Positions 1-11,675 of a DNA stretch of 64,000 bases are shown here, piece after piece. The first letter of the stretch is position 1. Each line of letters starts with the position of its first letter. Made by a program: the position numbers and the translations under genes. Below the pieces are notes generated by a model. It did not search any database. It was not told the DNA's origin and saw only the letters and a program-made list of their open reading frames with translations. The stretch comes from Tetrastigma voinierianum (lineage: Eukaryota; Streptophyta; Magnoliopsida; Vitales; Vitaceae), in the NCBI GenBank assembly GCA_016808115.1, contig JAEQBH010002191.1, forward strand, positions 186,001-250,000, in the 5' to 3' direction.

Positions 1-130
1 CAGTTCGAGGCTACGCCCTCTGAGGGCTTAGGCTCGGGAGGTACTTTAGGGGAGTTTAGTGGCTAAATCTGCGAGTAGAGTGATTGAGTCCTAGGGACAG
101 GACACATAGATATTGTTCAACAGGGACCGG

Positions 131-487
131 GTATGGTCGGATACAGGTGACGAAGGTTGGGCCATTCACACGGATGGTAGTCTTTGGTATAAGGGAAGGG
201 TTACGGTTCTACCCGTGGCGAGATCCCGGGGAGGCCAGTCCTGGGGAGTTCGATTTTACGCCTCGTTTCTTTGTGCATCTACCGTGGCATGAAGATGTAC
301 CGCGAGTTTCTTGCTGTATTATTGGAGTGGGATTAAGAAACACGTTGGGAACTTTGTTCGTCGATGTCTCACGTGTCAACAGATAAAGGCTGAGCACCAG
401 AGGCCAACGGGATTACTCCAGCCTTTGGAGGTAGCTGAGTGGAAGTGGGAACATGTCACGATGGATTTTGTGACTTACTTGCCATGA
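131..487 (+). pseudogene. Ty3/gypsy integrase N-terminal fragment
   Basis: Translation in shifting plus frames gives the start of a plant Ty3/gypsy integrase. There is a leader resembling 'HTDGSLWYKGRV', then the HHCC zinc-finger part with 'RRCLTCQQIKAEHQRP', then 'GLLQPLEVAEWKWEHVTMDF', the usual entry to the DDE catalytic core. The last part reads in one frame from 317 to a stop at 485-487. At least one frameshift lies near 300-317 and another near 230. The core aspartates and most of the catalytic domain are missing because the reading is interrupted here; the C-terminal part resumes at about 2.59 kb. The RT and RNase H of this element should lie left of the window. Family knowledge: integrase inserts the element cDNA into chromosomal DNA. 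This copy cannot encode a working enzyme. Confidence 0.85.
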
Positions 488-489
488 AC

Positions 490-2240
490 ATTGTCATGCC
501 CTTACCCCCACCTAGGCGAAGAAAAGGGGAGCGGCAAGGGATTGGGACTCCTTTACCTGATTTTTTGAGATTGGTGGGCCCCTTTCGTAATATGAATCCA
601 AACTTGTACATATTGACATAACTTAAGAATCCGTGAATTCTTCGAAGATATAACTTGTATCTTGCCACGTAGTGGTGTTTAAATGTTCTTATACATATAT
701 TATGAGTCCTATTTGCTTGTACTTACACAAGTTGTACTATCTCCAAAATATTACATTTACATTACAAAGCGAGAATCGAAATTTCTACGTATGATGGACT
801 CCCCATTGTTTGTGTTTATTACACGCGAATGCGGAATGCCTTGGATAATAAATGCTTCGATTACATACACATATGAAACACTCGTGCTAAGCTTATAGCT
901 TAGTGGGATAACAAATAACAGATACGACCACTTGAAGTGGTCCACAATTATAGGATACATATAACATAATGCATATGTCAGAGTTTACGTATAACCTAAT
1001 TCTTATCATGAGTTTTTCCTTATCTCAGTAGGCATTCATAAACAGAGAAATCTTGTGCAGAGGGTACTGTGGGGTACAATACGAGCAGCGAGGCAATTAC
1101 TTATGTTTTCTTATTGTTCATTATTCATATTCTTATTATATAAAGGATTACGCACATGCACTTGGAGCCGATGTGATGAATGAGGAAGGCGTAACCTGAT
1201 AGGTACTTTCGAAGGTGCGGTGCGATGCGAGCAGAGCGTGCACAGCCACGTGGCCGTCTGATATCACAATGCAAGAGTTAGTCCTGCTTGATCAGGGCGA
1301 TGCCTATTCATTCCACATCCGGTCTTCGACGAGCGCTCTGATTATATGTATTCCAGAAACTTGTTATTTTGTTCTTATTCACATTAGCAAATAAGGGTAG
1401 AAACAAAGTGCACTTTAATGACGAGGTTCGCCGTGGGGTTCCAGGCAATTTATACAACTGTGTATGTCTTGCGACCATTTCATTCGGAATTAACGGAAGG
1501 AAACGAGAACATAAACGGGGGTTACGGGGTAGGTACTCGGACCTTAAACAACTTTGATATCGATTTTGACATCCTGCGGACCTTAAACCACTTTGAATGC
1601 CGTTATTGTTTGCGATTTATGCGAATGGCGAGGTGCCTCTTTTACGAAATTTTCAGCAAAACCCAAAACCAACCACAAAAGCGAACTAAAACCAACAAAA
1701 TTCACTTTTATACGAGAGATAGGGTTCTTCTAACGAACATAGGCAAGAGAGTTAGGAGGTTTCTAACCAACAATTACATACTTTCCATACACAAACCTAA
1801 ACAAGTTTCCATACAAGTAATCCATACCTTGATCTTCTTAAAACCTTCAAAACTAGCTTTCTTTTCTTTTTTTTTTTTTTTTTTTTTTTTTCCTGTCTTT
1901 TGCTTGGGCAGAGGCCGACTCACCTGGGAAGCGAGTGAGCGATGCCATATTGGCCGTAACCTGGCTCTGGGAAACAAATATCAAAATGAGAGCATTGTCT
2001 TATTCGGGGTGGATTTGGTCATATCCCCTCATTTGGCTTAATTTTTTGGCCCTTTCATTTTAGATCATTCTTCTTCATTTATTTTAAACTAAATTATCAA
2101 AATGATTGTATCAATATTTTGCGTGGTGTTTGCCCTGGATTCTTGGTTGTTTTATTTTGTATGTATCTTTGCACCGCGGTTCATTCCGACTTTGTCTTTT
2201 AGCTCTTGGCGCCATTAAAATATAGTTTTCTTTATGTATC
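490..2240 (-). mobile_element. Insertion in the integrase, probably a reverse-oriented LTR
   Basis: This stretch separates two halves of one gypsy integrase and has no coding similarity I recognise. It carries signals shared with the reverse-oriented LTR at 37.9-41.8 kb: an aagctt/gcttagtg block followed by a short dyad (near 880-945, compare 38.27-38.32 kb), and a minus-strand TATA-like cgtataaaagtg near 1706-1719. A T-homopolymer of about 30 lies near 1867-1891. The boundaries are approximate and I found no clean target-site duplication. It could instead be several small insertions. Confidence 0.3.
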
Positions 2241-2589
2241 TTGCCGCTCGAATATGATGACGGATATTCAGCGTGGCGAAACGTAGTGCGTTGTGATCTG
2301 CCGTCGTTCTTTTCCGACGTTCGCGAATCCGGTTGATATCGTGCGGGAGATTCTGCTGTCGCGGGAAGTTAATCGCCCCGAGCCGATATAGGATGATCGT
2401 TCGTTCCTATGTGACGGATAAATCGATGAGTATCTGGGATGTTAAGATTCCTCCGATGTAGTATAATCCAAAAGATGATGGGCATCATAGCCAGTTGCCC
2501 AGTGATCAGAAACATAAAACCAGTGTAAAAGTGATGATCTCAAGTTGGGGGATCTGTGACGTTGAGTGGGCTCTCCCGAAGAGTGGTGT

Positions 2590-3105
2590 CTGAGAGTCTT
2601 CTCCTTGGCTCGGGCAGCGATGAACGCGGCGACCTCCCAGAAGTTTGGGGTGGAGATCATGTCTTCTTGAAGGTGATGCCTAAGAAAGGTGGTCAGTTAA
2701 TGGGCTTATCGTGAGGTATATTAGGCCTTTCAAGGTACTCGAGAGGGTGGGTACGGTTGCTTACCGGTTGGTGTTATCGCTAAACTTATCTAGTGTTCAT
2801 GCGGTATTCCATGTCTCCATGCTCTGGAAGTACACTCAGATCCGACTCATGTAGTGGATTTGGGCGAGCTTGTTGTTGATGCGGATAAAACCTTTGAGGA
2901 GGGACCAGTGCGTATCATTGATAGATGGGATCAGGTTTGCGAGAGCCAAGGCTGGCAAAGGCTAGTGATATGTGTTGTGGTAGCAACGGGAGTAGAGGCA
3001 ACATGGGAGCGAAGACACCATCGTGCTAATTATCCTTTCTTATTTGAGGAGGAATGTATGTTTTTAGTCATTGATATTAAATGGCCCATTGCATATGCGA
3101 TGTAA
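2590..3105 (+). pseudogene. Ty3/gypsy integrase C-terminal fragment
   Basis: In changing plus frames this region encodes the conserved tail of plant Ty3/gypsy integrases: 'GGDHVFLKVMPKKGG', then 'PFKVLERVGTVAYRL' and 'LSSVHAVFHVSMLWKY', then 'VVDADKTFEEGPVRIIDR', and an end resembling 'RANYPFLFEEECM'. Several frame changes are visible, for example between the 'VSMLWKY' and 'VDLGELVVDAD' parts. It is the continuation of the fragment at 131-487 and is followed at the usual distance by the polypurine tract and 3' LTR, so the strand and the order are secure. The missing middle (catalytic core) was lost or displaced by the intervening 2 kb. Confidence 0.85.
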
Positions 3106-3128
3106 TTTTATATGCTATATTATTGTGA

Positions 3129-3157
3129 ATTCCGGATGAAATTCTTTTAAGGAAAAA
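3129..3157 (+). other. Polypurine tract region before 3' LTR
   Basis: The sequence ccggatgaaattcttttaag followed by gaaaaa directly precedes the LTR start. A 'GAGGACGAAATTCTTTTAAG' block followed by a purine run is the usual junction in Del/Tekay-like plant gypsy elements, where the run primes plus-strand DNA synthesis. The purine run here is shortened and the block has single-base changes. Confidence 0.65.
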
Positions 3158-5465
3158 TGTGCAGGGGTAAATTTTAATTTTTACGAGAAAAATGGCTAAG
3201 CGTAAATTGCCACAGCAGTCTGAGTTAGAAAACACGGGAAATTTTATAAATCTCGGATGATGAAACCGGACCTCTACTTAGTTGGTTGTCATGAAACCTA
3301 GTTATCGAGGCAATTTCGTCGGTCTGATGGCCGAATTTTTAACTTTTGAGTGACAGTGCGCATTTGAAATCGAAATGAGATTTTTGATAAAATCTTGAAA
3401 GTTTGAGAGGTAATGCTTTAAAAGAAAGCTCATATAAGATGAGATTTGAACTTGAGCAGGAGGCGAAATAAATTGTTCGGGACAACATGAGACCGGAGCA
3501 GAGGGGACCGCATGGCTCAACGTGAGCCATGTGTTGGAAGTATAAAAAGGGATGAGATATTTTGTGCAAAATATCTCCCATTTGTGTTAGAACCTTGAAG
3601 CGTTAGAGAGAAGAGAGAGGGAGAAGAAGCCCGGAGTTTTTTTCGATTCATAAGGTTTCATTGGGGCGGGCCAAAGTTAAATCGATGCCGATGAGGGCTA
3701 CTCGTGAGTGCCGTAGGTGATTTCACTGAAGATCCAAACGAGGAGATTTAGGGGAAATCAAAGTTTTCAGGTTTAGGAGGTGTTCTCGAGACCTCCTACC
3801 ATTCTACTACGCTTCAAATGGTAGGGATCCTTCCTACTTTGGTTTATTCCTACATTTAGGCTAAATTGGGATTGTTTGGAAGTTAATTTTAGGCTCAGTT
3901 TAGGATAGTTTTTTAGCCATGTTTTGTGGCCTCAATCGGGAGGGTATTGTGGCCGGTGAAAAGGGTTGTTCTTGGGACGGTTCCGGGTTAAATTAGAGTG
4001 TACTGGAGAAGCCACGGGCTCTGCGTCATCTTGTGCGTGCGGTTTGGGCGCAGTGCGTGGAGCTAGAGCTATTGTGTGGTGGACCCCGAGAGTGAGCTCT
4101 CGAGCATTAAACGTAGGATTTGGCGCTGTGCGTAGGATTGGCCTTGATTACTGTATACACACTTTAAGCCTCAAACTTTGGACGACCATATCTTTCTCTT
4201 CCGAACTCCGATTCGCACGTTCTTAGATTCTATGGAAAGCACTTTGAGTCTAGAATCTGACCATATGCCAATTAATGGAATTTGGTGATCACATCTATGC
4301 TGAAAGTTTTATTTTTTACACTAAGTGTACTAATTGCTTAGTTGTGTTGATGTGATGAAATGTTGATATGTGTGTTCTAATATATTGACATTGATGTATG
4401 TTTATTTGGAAATTTTATGCATATTGATATAATTATCCATGATACATGATGTATGACTTAAATTATCCATATGACATTCATTATATATGTGGCATGACAT
4501 TGACATACAATGGTGCATTACATTGCATATGCACAGGAAACATCACATTTCTTGGGTGTGAGTGCATGGTTGAAATCAATTACCACATTGAGTGATTGAG
4601 AAGTGGGCTCGGCACCGTTTAACGAAGTTCAAAAGAGTCGCATGATTGCATGACATGGAAAATCATTGTGTTGAGTAATAGCAAGAAGGGCTAGACAATC
4701 ATTTGGGTAAAAGACCCGAACTGGTTCATACACTCCGATGATGAAAATCCAAAAAGTGTAGGAAGACGTGCAAAGCCTGCGGTGGGACCCAAAAAATTTG
4801 CTGCCCACAAAAGACACATGGTTTTGTATACTGAATGGTTATTCGAGATGTGACATCCAGAAAGTTTTGGTTTATAAACAAAATGAAATTTTGTTTGAAA
4901 GTGATCATTGGATGCAATTTATCAATGACGGATTTATCACACATTGGCATTGCATTGTGTGGTGGGAATCGAAAATGACTCGAGGAAGGGTGCATGAGTG
5001 AGTCTCATCTCATTACATTGCATGACATGTAGGATTACAGTTAGAATTGTGAGTGCGTAGGAATTGTGATGTGAATGCCGGGGTGGGAATATTTGTGCCA
5101 CTTGGGTGATGAGTAACGCTGTATAGTTATTCTCTACTAGGCATAGCTCACCTATATGGGAAAAACATTTTAAGTGCGGGACAGCGGCCCGGTGGGCGGG
5201 TTACTCATCCAGGACCGTGAGAGTGAAAGTGACGTGTGACTTTGATGATTCTTTTTTGCCATCACATTGACAACGAGCTTGACATATATTTTTTGTATAA
5301 AAGAATTGTAATTAAAAGCATGTGAACCATTTTTAATGTATATATATCCTTGCATGTTTTGTAAGAATATGGATAAATGTGTCCCGATAATTGGGACACA
5401 ACGGTATGATATCACGATATATGATATACATAACTTTCTGCAGGTTGACGGTTGATCAACGGACC
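3158..5465 (+). mobile_element. 3' LTR of the plus-strand gypsy element
   Basis: It starts with tgtgcagggg immediately after the polypurine tract. It carries a TATA box at 3541-3550, then a GA-rich leader (3605-3640), then a core block at about 4178-4255 (ccgaactccgattcg ... ttgagtctagaatc). All three occur in the same order in the LTR at 33.17-35.59 kb, and in reverse in the solo LTR at 37.89-41.84 kb. Its right end is inferred from where LINE-derived sequence begins (about 5470) and could be off by tens of bases. The sequence is otherwise non-coding. Confidence 0.6.
3541..3550 (+). promoter_or_regulatory. LTR TATA box
   Basis: TATAAAAAGG, followed about 65 bp later by a GA-rich leader. The identical decamer occurs at 33447-33456 in the related LTR, and both are followed by a shared caaaatatctc block. 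This supports it as the retrotransposon core promoter. Confidence 0.55.
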
Positions 5466-5469
5466 GCGG

Positions 5470-6719
5470 ATTTTGAAATATATTAGGCATCGACCTAGCT
5501 TTTTGTGCGGCAAGGCCTTGAGTCTTGGTGTGTGAGAAAGGTTTCTATGGAGGATTGGAGATGGCACCAATATGGGTGTTTGAATTACCGAACCATAGAT
5601 TTGTGAAACTGGGCAATTTCCGCCCGTCATCCCCAGCCCTCCATTATTTGATTCCTTGAAGGTTTCTGATTTTTGGATGCCAAGAAATAAGGAATGGGAT
5701 GTTGAACTCCTGGAATAATTATTTTCCGAGCATGATGCTAGCGTAATTACTGGGATTCCGTTGTGTCGCGATTGATTGTCGAATGCTTTAATATGGGGTT
5801 GTGAATCAAAAGGCAACTACCTTGTGAAATTAAGGTATAGGATTGTCTGGACTTTGTTGCGGGAACCATCACATCACACTGTTGTTGCTGCTTGGAAAAA
5901 TATTTGGACTCTCTCTTCTGCCAAAAATTCTTTAGTTCCTTTGGAGATGTTGTGTTGACTGTCTTCCTTTGCACTCCCGCCTGCTAACAAGAGGGTTACC
6001 TTTGATGATGGTTATATCTTTTGTGATCATGAGATAGAGAATGGGGTGCACTTATTTTTACAATGTTCGTTTGACATGTTGGGTTTACATGGGTCTCACA
6101 CCACAGGTCACTGATAATGCTAGTTTCTTTACTCGGCTCCTATCGTTGATGGGTAATGCTCCATCGTCTGACCAAGAACGCATGGGGACTGTATTGTAGG
6201 GCATATGGAATGAGATGAGTAACAGGGTTTGGCGTCAGAAGCAATTCAACCCTCCTAATCGAGTCCGCTTGAGCATGCAATTTTTGGAGGAATGGAGGGC
6301 GCATAATGGTCGTAGTCCACCAATGCCTGCACAAGGCTCTCTTGTTGCTTCAAGACATTTCAAGTTGCGACAAGTTCGCTGTCAACCACCCCCACATAGG
6401 AGGTGGAAATGCAGAATTAGATCAATCCTGGAGAATCTTTGGGGTAGGGATGATTTTAAGGGATTCTCGGGGCATTTCTACAGGCAGCTTCATTAGGAGT
6501 TTTCAAGGACTGTGTTGGCCTAAGGAAGCAGAGGCTATTGCGCTTAGGGAGGCTTTCTCTTGACTTGATCAATTGCAGGTTCCACAAGCTATTATAGAAA
6601 TAGATGCCAAGTTGGTTTTCGATGGTCTTCACTGCTCATCACATTATAGATCGGAGTTTGGTTCTCTGTTTCAGGAGAGTCGCCAGCTACTCTTTTCATC
6701 CATTTTTAGTGTTCGCCTA
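5470..6719 (+). pseudogene. LINE-type relic: zf-RVT and RNase H-like part 1
   Basis: In broken plus frames this is the C-terminal half of a plant non-LTR retrotransposon polyprotein. It has a 'WRIGDGTNMGV' segment (about 5545), a 'KVSDFWMP' segment (about 5660), a zf-RVT-like zinc finger with 'CDHEIENGVHLFLQCSF' (about 6025-6075), and the start of an RNase H-like domain with 'GVGMILRDSRG' (about 6440), 'KEAEAIALREAFS', 'IEIDAKLVFDGL' and 'SRQLLFSSIFSVR' (to 6719). There is a TGA at 6561-6563 where tryptophan is usual, plus several frameshifts. The domain is cut at 6719 by the hAT insertion and resumes at 10618. Reverse transcriptase is absent; the 5' side abuts the gypsy LTR. It could also be a captured RVT_3-domain gene, but the linked upstream segments favour a LINE. 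Confidence 0.75.
6711..6719 (+). repeat. Target-site duplication, left copy
   Basis: gtgttcgcc, repeated exactly at 10618-10626. hAT elements make 8-bp duplications, so one base of the match is extra or belongs to the element end. Confidence 0.7.
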
Positions 6720-7109
6720 AACACGGACCGCGTATACGACCCACCCGGAGATCGACACGACGGAGCGGGGGCCAGCAATTTCAAAAAATCAGGATACGGA
6801 TACGGCAAGGACATGACATAATACGATAAAATAAAAATAATTATCCCTACAAATATTGTCCTTAAAAAGCAATTTAAATAAATAAACAACAAGTGCTCAA
6901 ACATTGTTTTTACAAATATTCAAAACACAAACACTAAGTAATACTAAAAACTAAAAATTGACTAAGCCCTGAATCAAATAAAATGAAACTGATTAGTTCG
7001 TGAAAAAGATCCGCAATCTCAAAATTCGGTATTCTTTATATTCATTGAGTCAAAACCATCTCCTCGATATATATTTTATATTAGCATTATTATAGTTTGG
7101 AAGTCTCAT

Positions 7110-9150
7110 TGACAGAAAGGCGAAGATTGTTATGGACATAAGCCAAGTCCTCATTTCTTTGTGGTGTCGACTTGTTTCTCTTCATGGAGTGAATGAAATT
7201 ATCGTGTCAATTTCTTTCTGGCATGAGGATAGACAAGGTTGTCTGCTGTTTCAAAGCTATAGATTGAAAGCGTTGAGTGCGAAAGTTCCATGAACAACCC
7301 ACCATTTAATAGGACTCATGTACCTGCCTGTCGTGATGGAATCACTACTAGAAAAATCTTCCAGCATGTAGAAAAGTAGCATACTCTCATTTGCTCCTCC
7401 CTTTCCAACTTCATTTGAAAAATCTCTCAAAACATTTTTCTCTCTTACTATTCCCATCTCAATGTGGTGGAACACGATCATGAGACTCATCAAGCCATTG
7501 TTGACTATAATACCTACAAGTTGAGTTATGACATAATTTATAAAAAGTTAAACATTATAGAATATCATTTATATTTAAATTATCAAAGCCTATAATTTAA
7601 ACTCTTAAGAATTACAGTTTAAGGAATGAGCTAAGGAATGATGTAAGGTGTGTGGCTTTTAGTCCATTTTTCCACCAAGATTCTATTCACAATATCAAAA
7701 AACCTACAAGGAAGTATAATTACAAACGATACATATAGTTCCAAATATAATTAAAACTTTCAATTAAAGCTCAATATTTAACTAATAAATCTTAATTATA
7801 CCTTGAATTTTAAACTATGTTCTTTCTTATAAATGCTTCCTTCACTTTTAGATCATGTCGAATCCCACCACTCATAAATATTGTGAAGGCAAGGTTTGTT
7901 GTGTTAGCTAATCAAAAATACCATACATGAGAGTTGTAAAGCTAAGGATATAATCCGTCCATCCAAAGTCTTTATTTGCAGATTTTATCCTTTACTTCTT
8001 TAGGCTTTCATTACATCTTTGTTTATACATCTCAATTCTTCACTTATCACTAATTGCTCTAAGCCTCTTTTTATTGTCTTAAATTGTTTAAGCATAACAA
8101 TAGTTGAAGCAAAACGTGTATGAAGATGCCCGAAAGTAACTGACTTGCAATGATTATTAAGCAGTAATCTCATTTCATGATTCATAATGAGAATTCTTGA
8201 TGGAAGAGACATCACTTGAAACGAGAGATCAACCACATTGTTCCGCGCATCATCATATCTTGGGTGATGGTGCACATATGTTCTTCAAGCAAGATCGAAA
8301 GTATGAACCACACACGGGGGTCAAAGATATGCGAAAACTTTGCTTCCATAATGTGTCATCTTTGCTTTGTAGGCGCAACATTGTAGTTCTCAACCATTCA
8401 CTTTTGAGGACCAATTTCTTGTATAGTGTTAATCCAACAAATCAACTGCTAAGTGCTTGTCATGATCTTCCACCACAGTTTATTGCTTTCAAAAACATTG
8501 GCCCACTTTAAACCGCCAGCGATGGTAATAAGTGGTCTTCTTTGAGAATCTGACCATCCATCATTGCAAATACTCACTCCTTTCTCATTCCAAGTCTTCT
8601 TGATTGGTTCCAATAGATTCTCAATATTACTCTTCTCCTTTTGCAAAAATGTAGTTCTTAATGCATTATAGTCTGGTGGGATATAACCTGGAAGTTGACT
8701 TGCGCTTTTAAAAGCACGAACATAGTAAGAATTTCTAGCAAAGTGAAAAGACAACCCCCTAGTGTAAAACATCTTAACTATCTCACTGTCAACTATTTCA
8801 CGTGCACCCATATTGAATGTCTTCTCAATATTACTCTTCTCCTTTTGCAAAAATGTAGTTCTTAATGCATTATAGTCTGGTGGGATATAACCTGGAAGTT
8901 GACTTGCGCTTTTAAAAGCACGAACATAGTAAGAATTTCTAGCAAAGTGAAAAGACAACCCCCTAGTGTAAAACATCTTAACTATCTCACTGTCAACTAT
9001 TTCACGTGCACCCATATTGAATGTCTTCTCAATTGATCCAATAGACCCCTTTCTCCTTTTTGGATCAATAGCACTAGTACCTGAAGAGGAATTCTCAAAA
9101 TTAGATGTTTACGTGACTGATGTGGGTAAAAAGCTTAAGATTATATTGTT
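7110..9150 (-). pseudogene. hAT transposase (DUF659 and hATC domains), decayed
   Basis: Read on the minus strand in N-to-C order. A linker 'SGTSAIDPKRRKGSIGSIEK' (about 9090-9030) is followed by 'FNMGAREIVDSEIVKMFYTR' and the DUF659 core 'SNIENLLEPIKKTWNEKGVS' / 'ICNDGWSDSQRRPLI' (to about 8550). A degenerate middle follows with 'PCVVHTFDLA' (about 8290) and 'MNHEMRLLLNN ... TRFASTIVMLKQFKTIKRGLE' (8275-8000). The hATC dimerisation region has 'MSPIKWWVVHGTF' (about 7300) and 'FIHSMKRNKSTPQRNEDLAYV' (about 7190-7125). Family role: cut-and-paste transposition. Multiple frameshifts and stops separate these blocks. The BED zinc finger normally found at the N-terminus is not recognisable. An exact in-frame internal duplication enlarges the N-terminal part. 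Confidence 0.85.
8620..9027 (-). repeat. Perfect 204-bp tandem duplication inside transposase
   Basis: Bases 8620-8823 are repeated without a mismatch at 8824-9027. The unit is 68 codons, so the frame stays open through both copies. It spans the segment from 'MGAREIVDSE' to 'KEKSNIE'. The first 6 bases of the unit also follow the second copy, at 9028-9033. Confidence 0.95.
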
Positions 9151-10617
9151 TCACCTTTGTTAAACATCAATCACGCCATCTCAACTAATTTTCATTCGTT
9201 ACTTTTAGTACAAGATGCAACCCGACCCTTTAATTTTAAACGAGATGAGCCTTGACTCTATAATATGACCCCTTTATATATTTGTCTACAAAATTGCATT
9301 GAAAATGCATTCCCTCCCCCTTTACGATTTTGCTTCTCTCGTGACGTGCCTCCATAATGGAGCATGGTCATCTTGATTATTCTGTTAATCACTTAAAGGC
9401 TTAGAATTACTACTCATTGTATAATTCTGCATCATAAAAAAATAATAATAATCATGCATTTAAATTAATCTAAATTATTTCAAAGCCCAACCAATCTAAT
9501 TTTTGGTCCATCCATAAACCCTAATTGAATTAGGCTAATTCCATAAAATTTGCATGTTTGCATTCATTGAAGTTCAAAATAAATTATAAAACAATCTAAT
9601 CTAATTGTTCTCCACTTCTCCTTAATAAACTATAAAAAAGCAGTAAACATAAAAGGCAATTAAGAGCCGAAATGGACCTCTAATTTAGTTTTTTTTTAAG
9701 AAGTTCACAATTAACTAATAAATTAATAATAAATGAGTGAGTTTTATGTGTTCTTTGCATTCTACGTAAGATAATTCGAACTTACAAAAAGAGAATTACG
9801 GACTTACACAAAGAGAATTGTACTAATTCTTATTCTCTCTCAACAAATTTAATTATTTATCAAATGGTTTGTCTTTGTAATTAAGCATACTCATCAAGGG
9901 CATTCTTGGCTTCCACCCAGTACCTAAACACCCTCTACGGTTTTGGAACTTGATCCAAGCCAGCCACTTGGGTTACATCCCCTATCTTATTCCCTTATTC
10001 CCTCTTTTCTTTTTACTTTATTCTTCCTTCTTCCTCGTGTGATGACTAATGAGTTCATAGCCCTAATTTAAATTTTTTTCAATTTTTTTTTGATGATGAG
10101 ATGAGATCATGATTTCTTTTGGGTGATGACTGACACAAAGACTTCTTTTTTTGTTTTCATGAGAAAAAAATGCGATCTTTTGCTTGTGAAATAAAAAAAA
10201 AAAAAAAAAAAAATTGATCGATCCTTGCCTGAAAAAAAAAGAAGAAAAAAGAAGAACTTAAGCACACCTTTTCCACGAATTATTAGATCAGGCGTGTGAA
10301 TCTAAGCGTGACTGCTTGCTTGTCACTTCTCAGTCGATCAATCCAGTTTCTTGTGTGTGGTTTTTGAGAAAAAATCGTGTCTTTTACTCTTTGAGGAAGA
10401 AGAGCAAAAGTCGGGTTTTTTAAGCCCAAAGAAGAAAATGGCCGATAAAATCTGCTCCCGGTAGGTGTTGGCGTATCGAGTCTTTGGCCTCTTATTTGGT
10501 CGGCGTCGTCACGTGGCGTGTCGGACACGTATCGACGTATGTCAGGCACATGTCTCGCGTGTCACGTGTCGACAACGCGGGCCAGCTCACTTGAATTGTC
10601 ATATCCATGCTTGAGAG

Positions 10618-10760
10618 GTGTTCGCCATTTCAAAAGGGAGGCTAATGCTCTCGTAGATGCATTGGCAAAGATGTTTTTGCTCCATTTATCTTCCAGACAC
10701 TGGTCTTCTTTTCCACGTTGCATTTCTATTCCTCTTATACATGATGTTTTGCAACCTTAA
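10618..10760 (+). pseudogene. LINE-type relic: RNase H-like part 2
   Basis: Starts with the second target-site copy (gtgttcgcc, 10618-10626) and encodes 'VRHFKREANALVDALAKM' and a short tail ending in TAA near 10758-10760. This is the standard C-terminal end of plant LINE/RVT_3 RNase H-like domains. It completes the domain interrupted at 6719. The following AT/A-rich sequence (10780-10800) could be the decayed LINE 3' end. Confidence 0.75.
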
Positions 10761-11628
10761 TCTAACGAAGGTTTCTTTCAAAAATAAAAAATAAAGAAAA
10801 GAAAATTAACAAAATTTGATATATAACTTTATGGTGTTACTGGATTTCAAGAGCTTCTTGTAAGTATTAACTAAACTGTTTTGAATCAATTTTCATGTTT
10901 TAAAAAAATTCTTCTTGGTTTAAAAAACGGGTGAAATCAACTCTAATTTGTTATAAAAATTGTTCTTTATTTCATTTTATTTTTAAAATGTATAAATAAA
11001 AAACAATAATAAAATAATGTTATGAAAATTTAAAAACAAAATTTTTAATCACACATGCATTAACGAGATAGACTCTTTTTTTGTCTTCTAGAGAAGGTGA
11101 GCCAGCCTCATGAGGAACAGTGTATATTGCCCAATAATTCTTCTAGCTCCATCATCATTTTCTTCTTCAAAGCTTCCCACACTTCTTTTCTATATTATAT
11201 ATTTTTTGTAGTGGGCAATATTATAGGATATAGGGTATCTTTCCAACATTTTAAAATGATATTGTCAATATCATATATAGACCATTCAACATTTTTTTTT
11301 TTCTTTGTTGAAAGAACCATTCAACATTTTTAAAATCATTATTTTATTATTGGTCCTGGAAATTAAATATGTATGAAGTTGGTGCTTATTTTTTTATTTA
11401 CTTAGAAGGGAGGGATCAAATTGCAACGCCATATGGTATGGCCGTATCATTATGGGTAGGTAGAAAATGACTTGATTTGTCCATTTGGCAGTTGTTGATA
11501 GGCCACAACCGTCTTCGTCTACCTCAAAAGGTCCACCCTCTTCCTCCTCCTAACTCCTTGCTCTGCATCTCTGCTTTCTTTCGTTTTCTCTCTGTTCCAG
11601 TATTCACTTCCCTTGCAAACCAACAGAC
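10761..11628. other. Intergenic AT-rich DNA and leader of CNL 1
   Basis: Mostly AT-rich with no coding signal. From about 11510 the plus strand becomes strongly CT-rich (cctcttcctcctcctaactc and further CT runs to 11600), typical of a plant 5' leader. A TATA-like catatatagacc lies at about 11271-11282, some 350 bp upstream of the start codon. The promoter assignment is inference. Confidence 0.4.
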
Positions 11629-11643
11629 ATGGCCGGGGCGGAT

Positions 11644-11675
11644 GCAGGAGGAGGAGGAGGAGGAGGAGGAGGAGC
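11644..11675 (+). repeat. GGA trinucleotide run coding for glycines
   Basis: Nine to ten GGA-type codons directly after the initiating 'MAGADA'. The paralogue at 22182 has only 'MAGAVVGGAF' here, so the run expanded in one copy, probably by replication slippage. Confidence 0.9.

Larger units (their letters stand above)
6720..10617 (-). mobile_element. hAT-family DNA transposon inserted in the LINE RNase H
   Basis: The insert is bounded by the direct repeat gtgttcgcc. Removing it together with one repeat joins 'LLFSSIFSVR' to 'HFKREANALVDALAKM' in a single RNase H-like reading frame, which fixes both boundaries. Inside is a minus-strand hAT transposase relic (about 9150 down to 7110). Ends are GC-rich, with acacg/gtgtc-type motifs (6731-6800 and 10460-10575) against an AT-rich interior. 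Perfect terminal inverted repeats are not obvious, possibly because the last 43 bp on the right are filler or the ends have decayed. Poly-A of about 22 lies at 10191-10212. Confidence 0.8.

Noticed and set aside
84..386. Open frame of 100 codons at the left edge
   Set aside because: It is the wrong frame of the gypsy integrase; the conserved zinc-finger wording lies in another plus frame.
1418..2041. 207-codon open frame
   Set aside because: No recognisable motif, contains a phenylalanine run from a poly-T tract, and lies in an LTR-like insertion. Chance frame.
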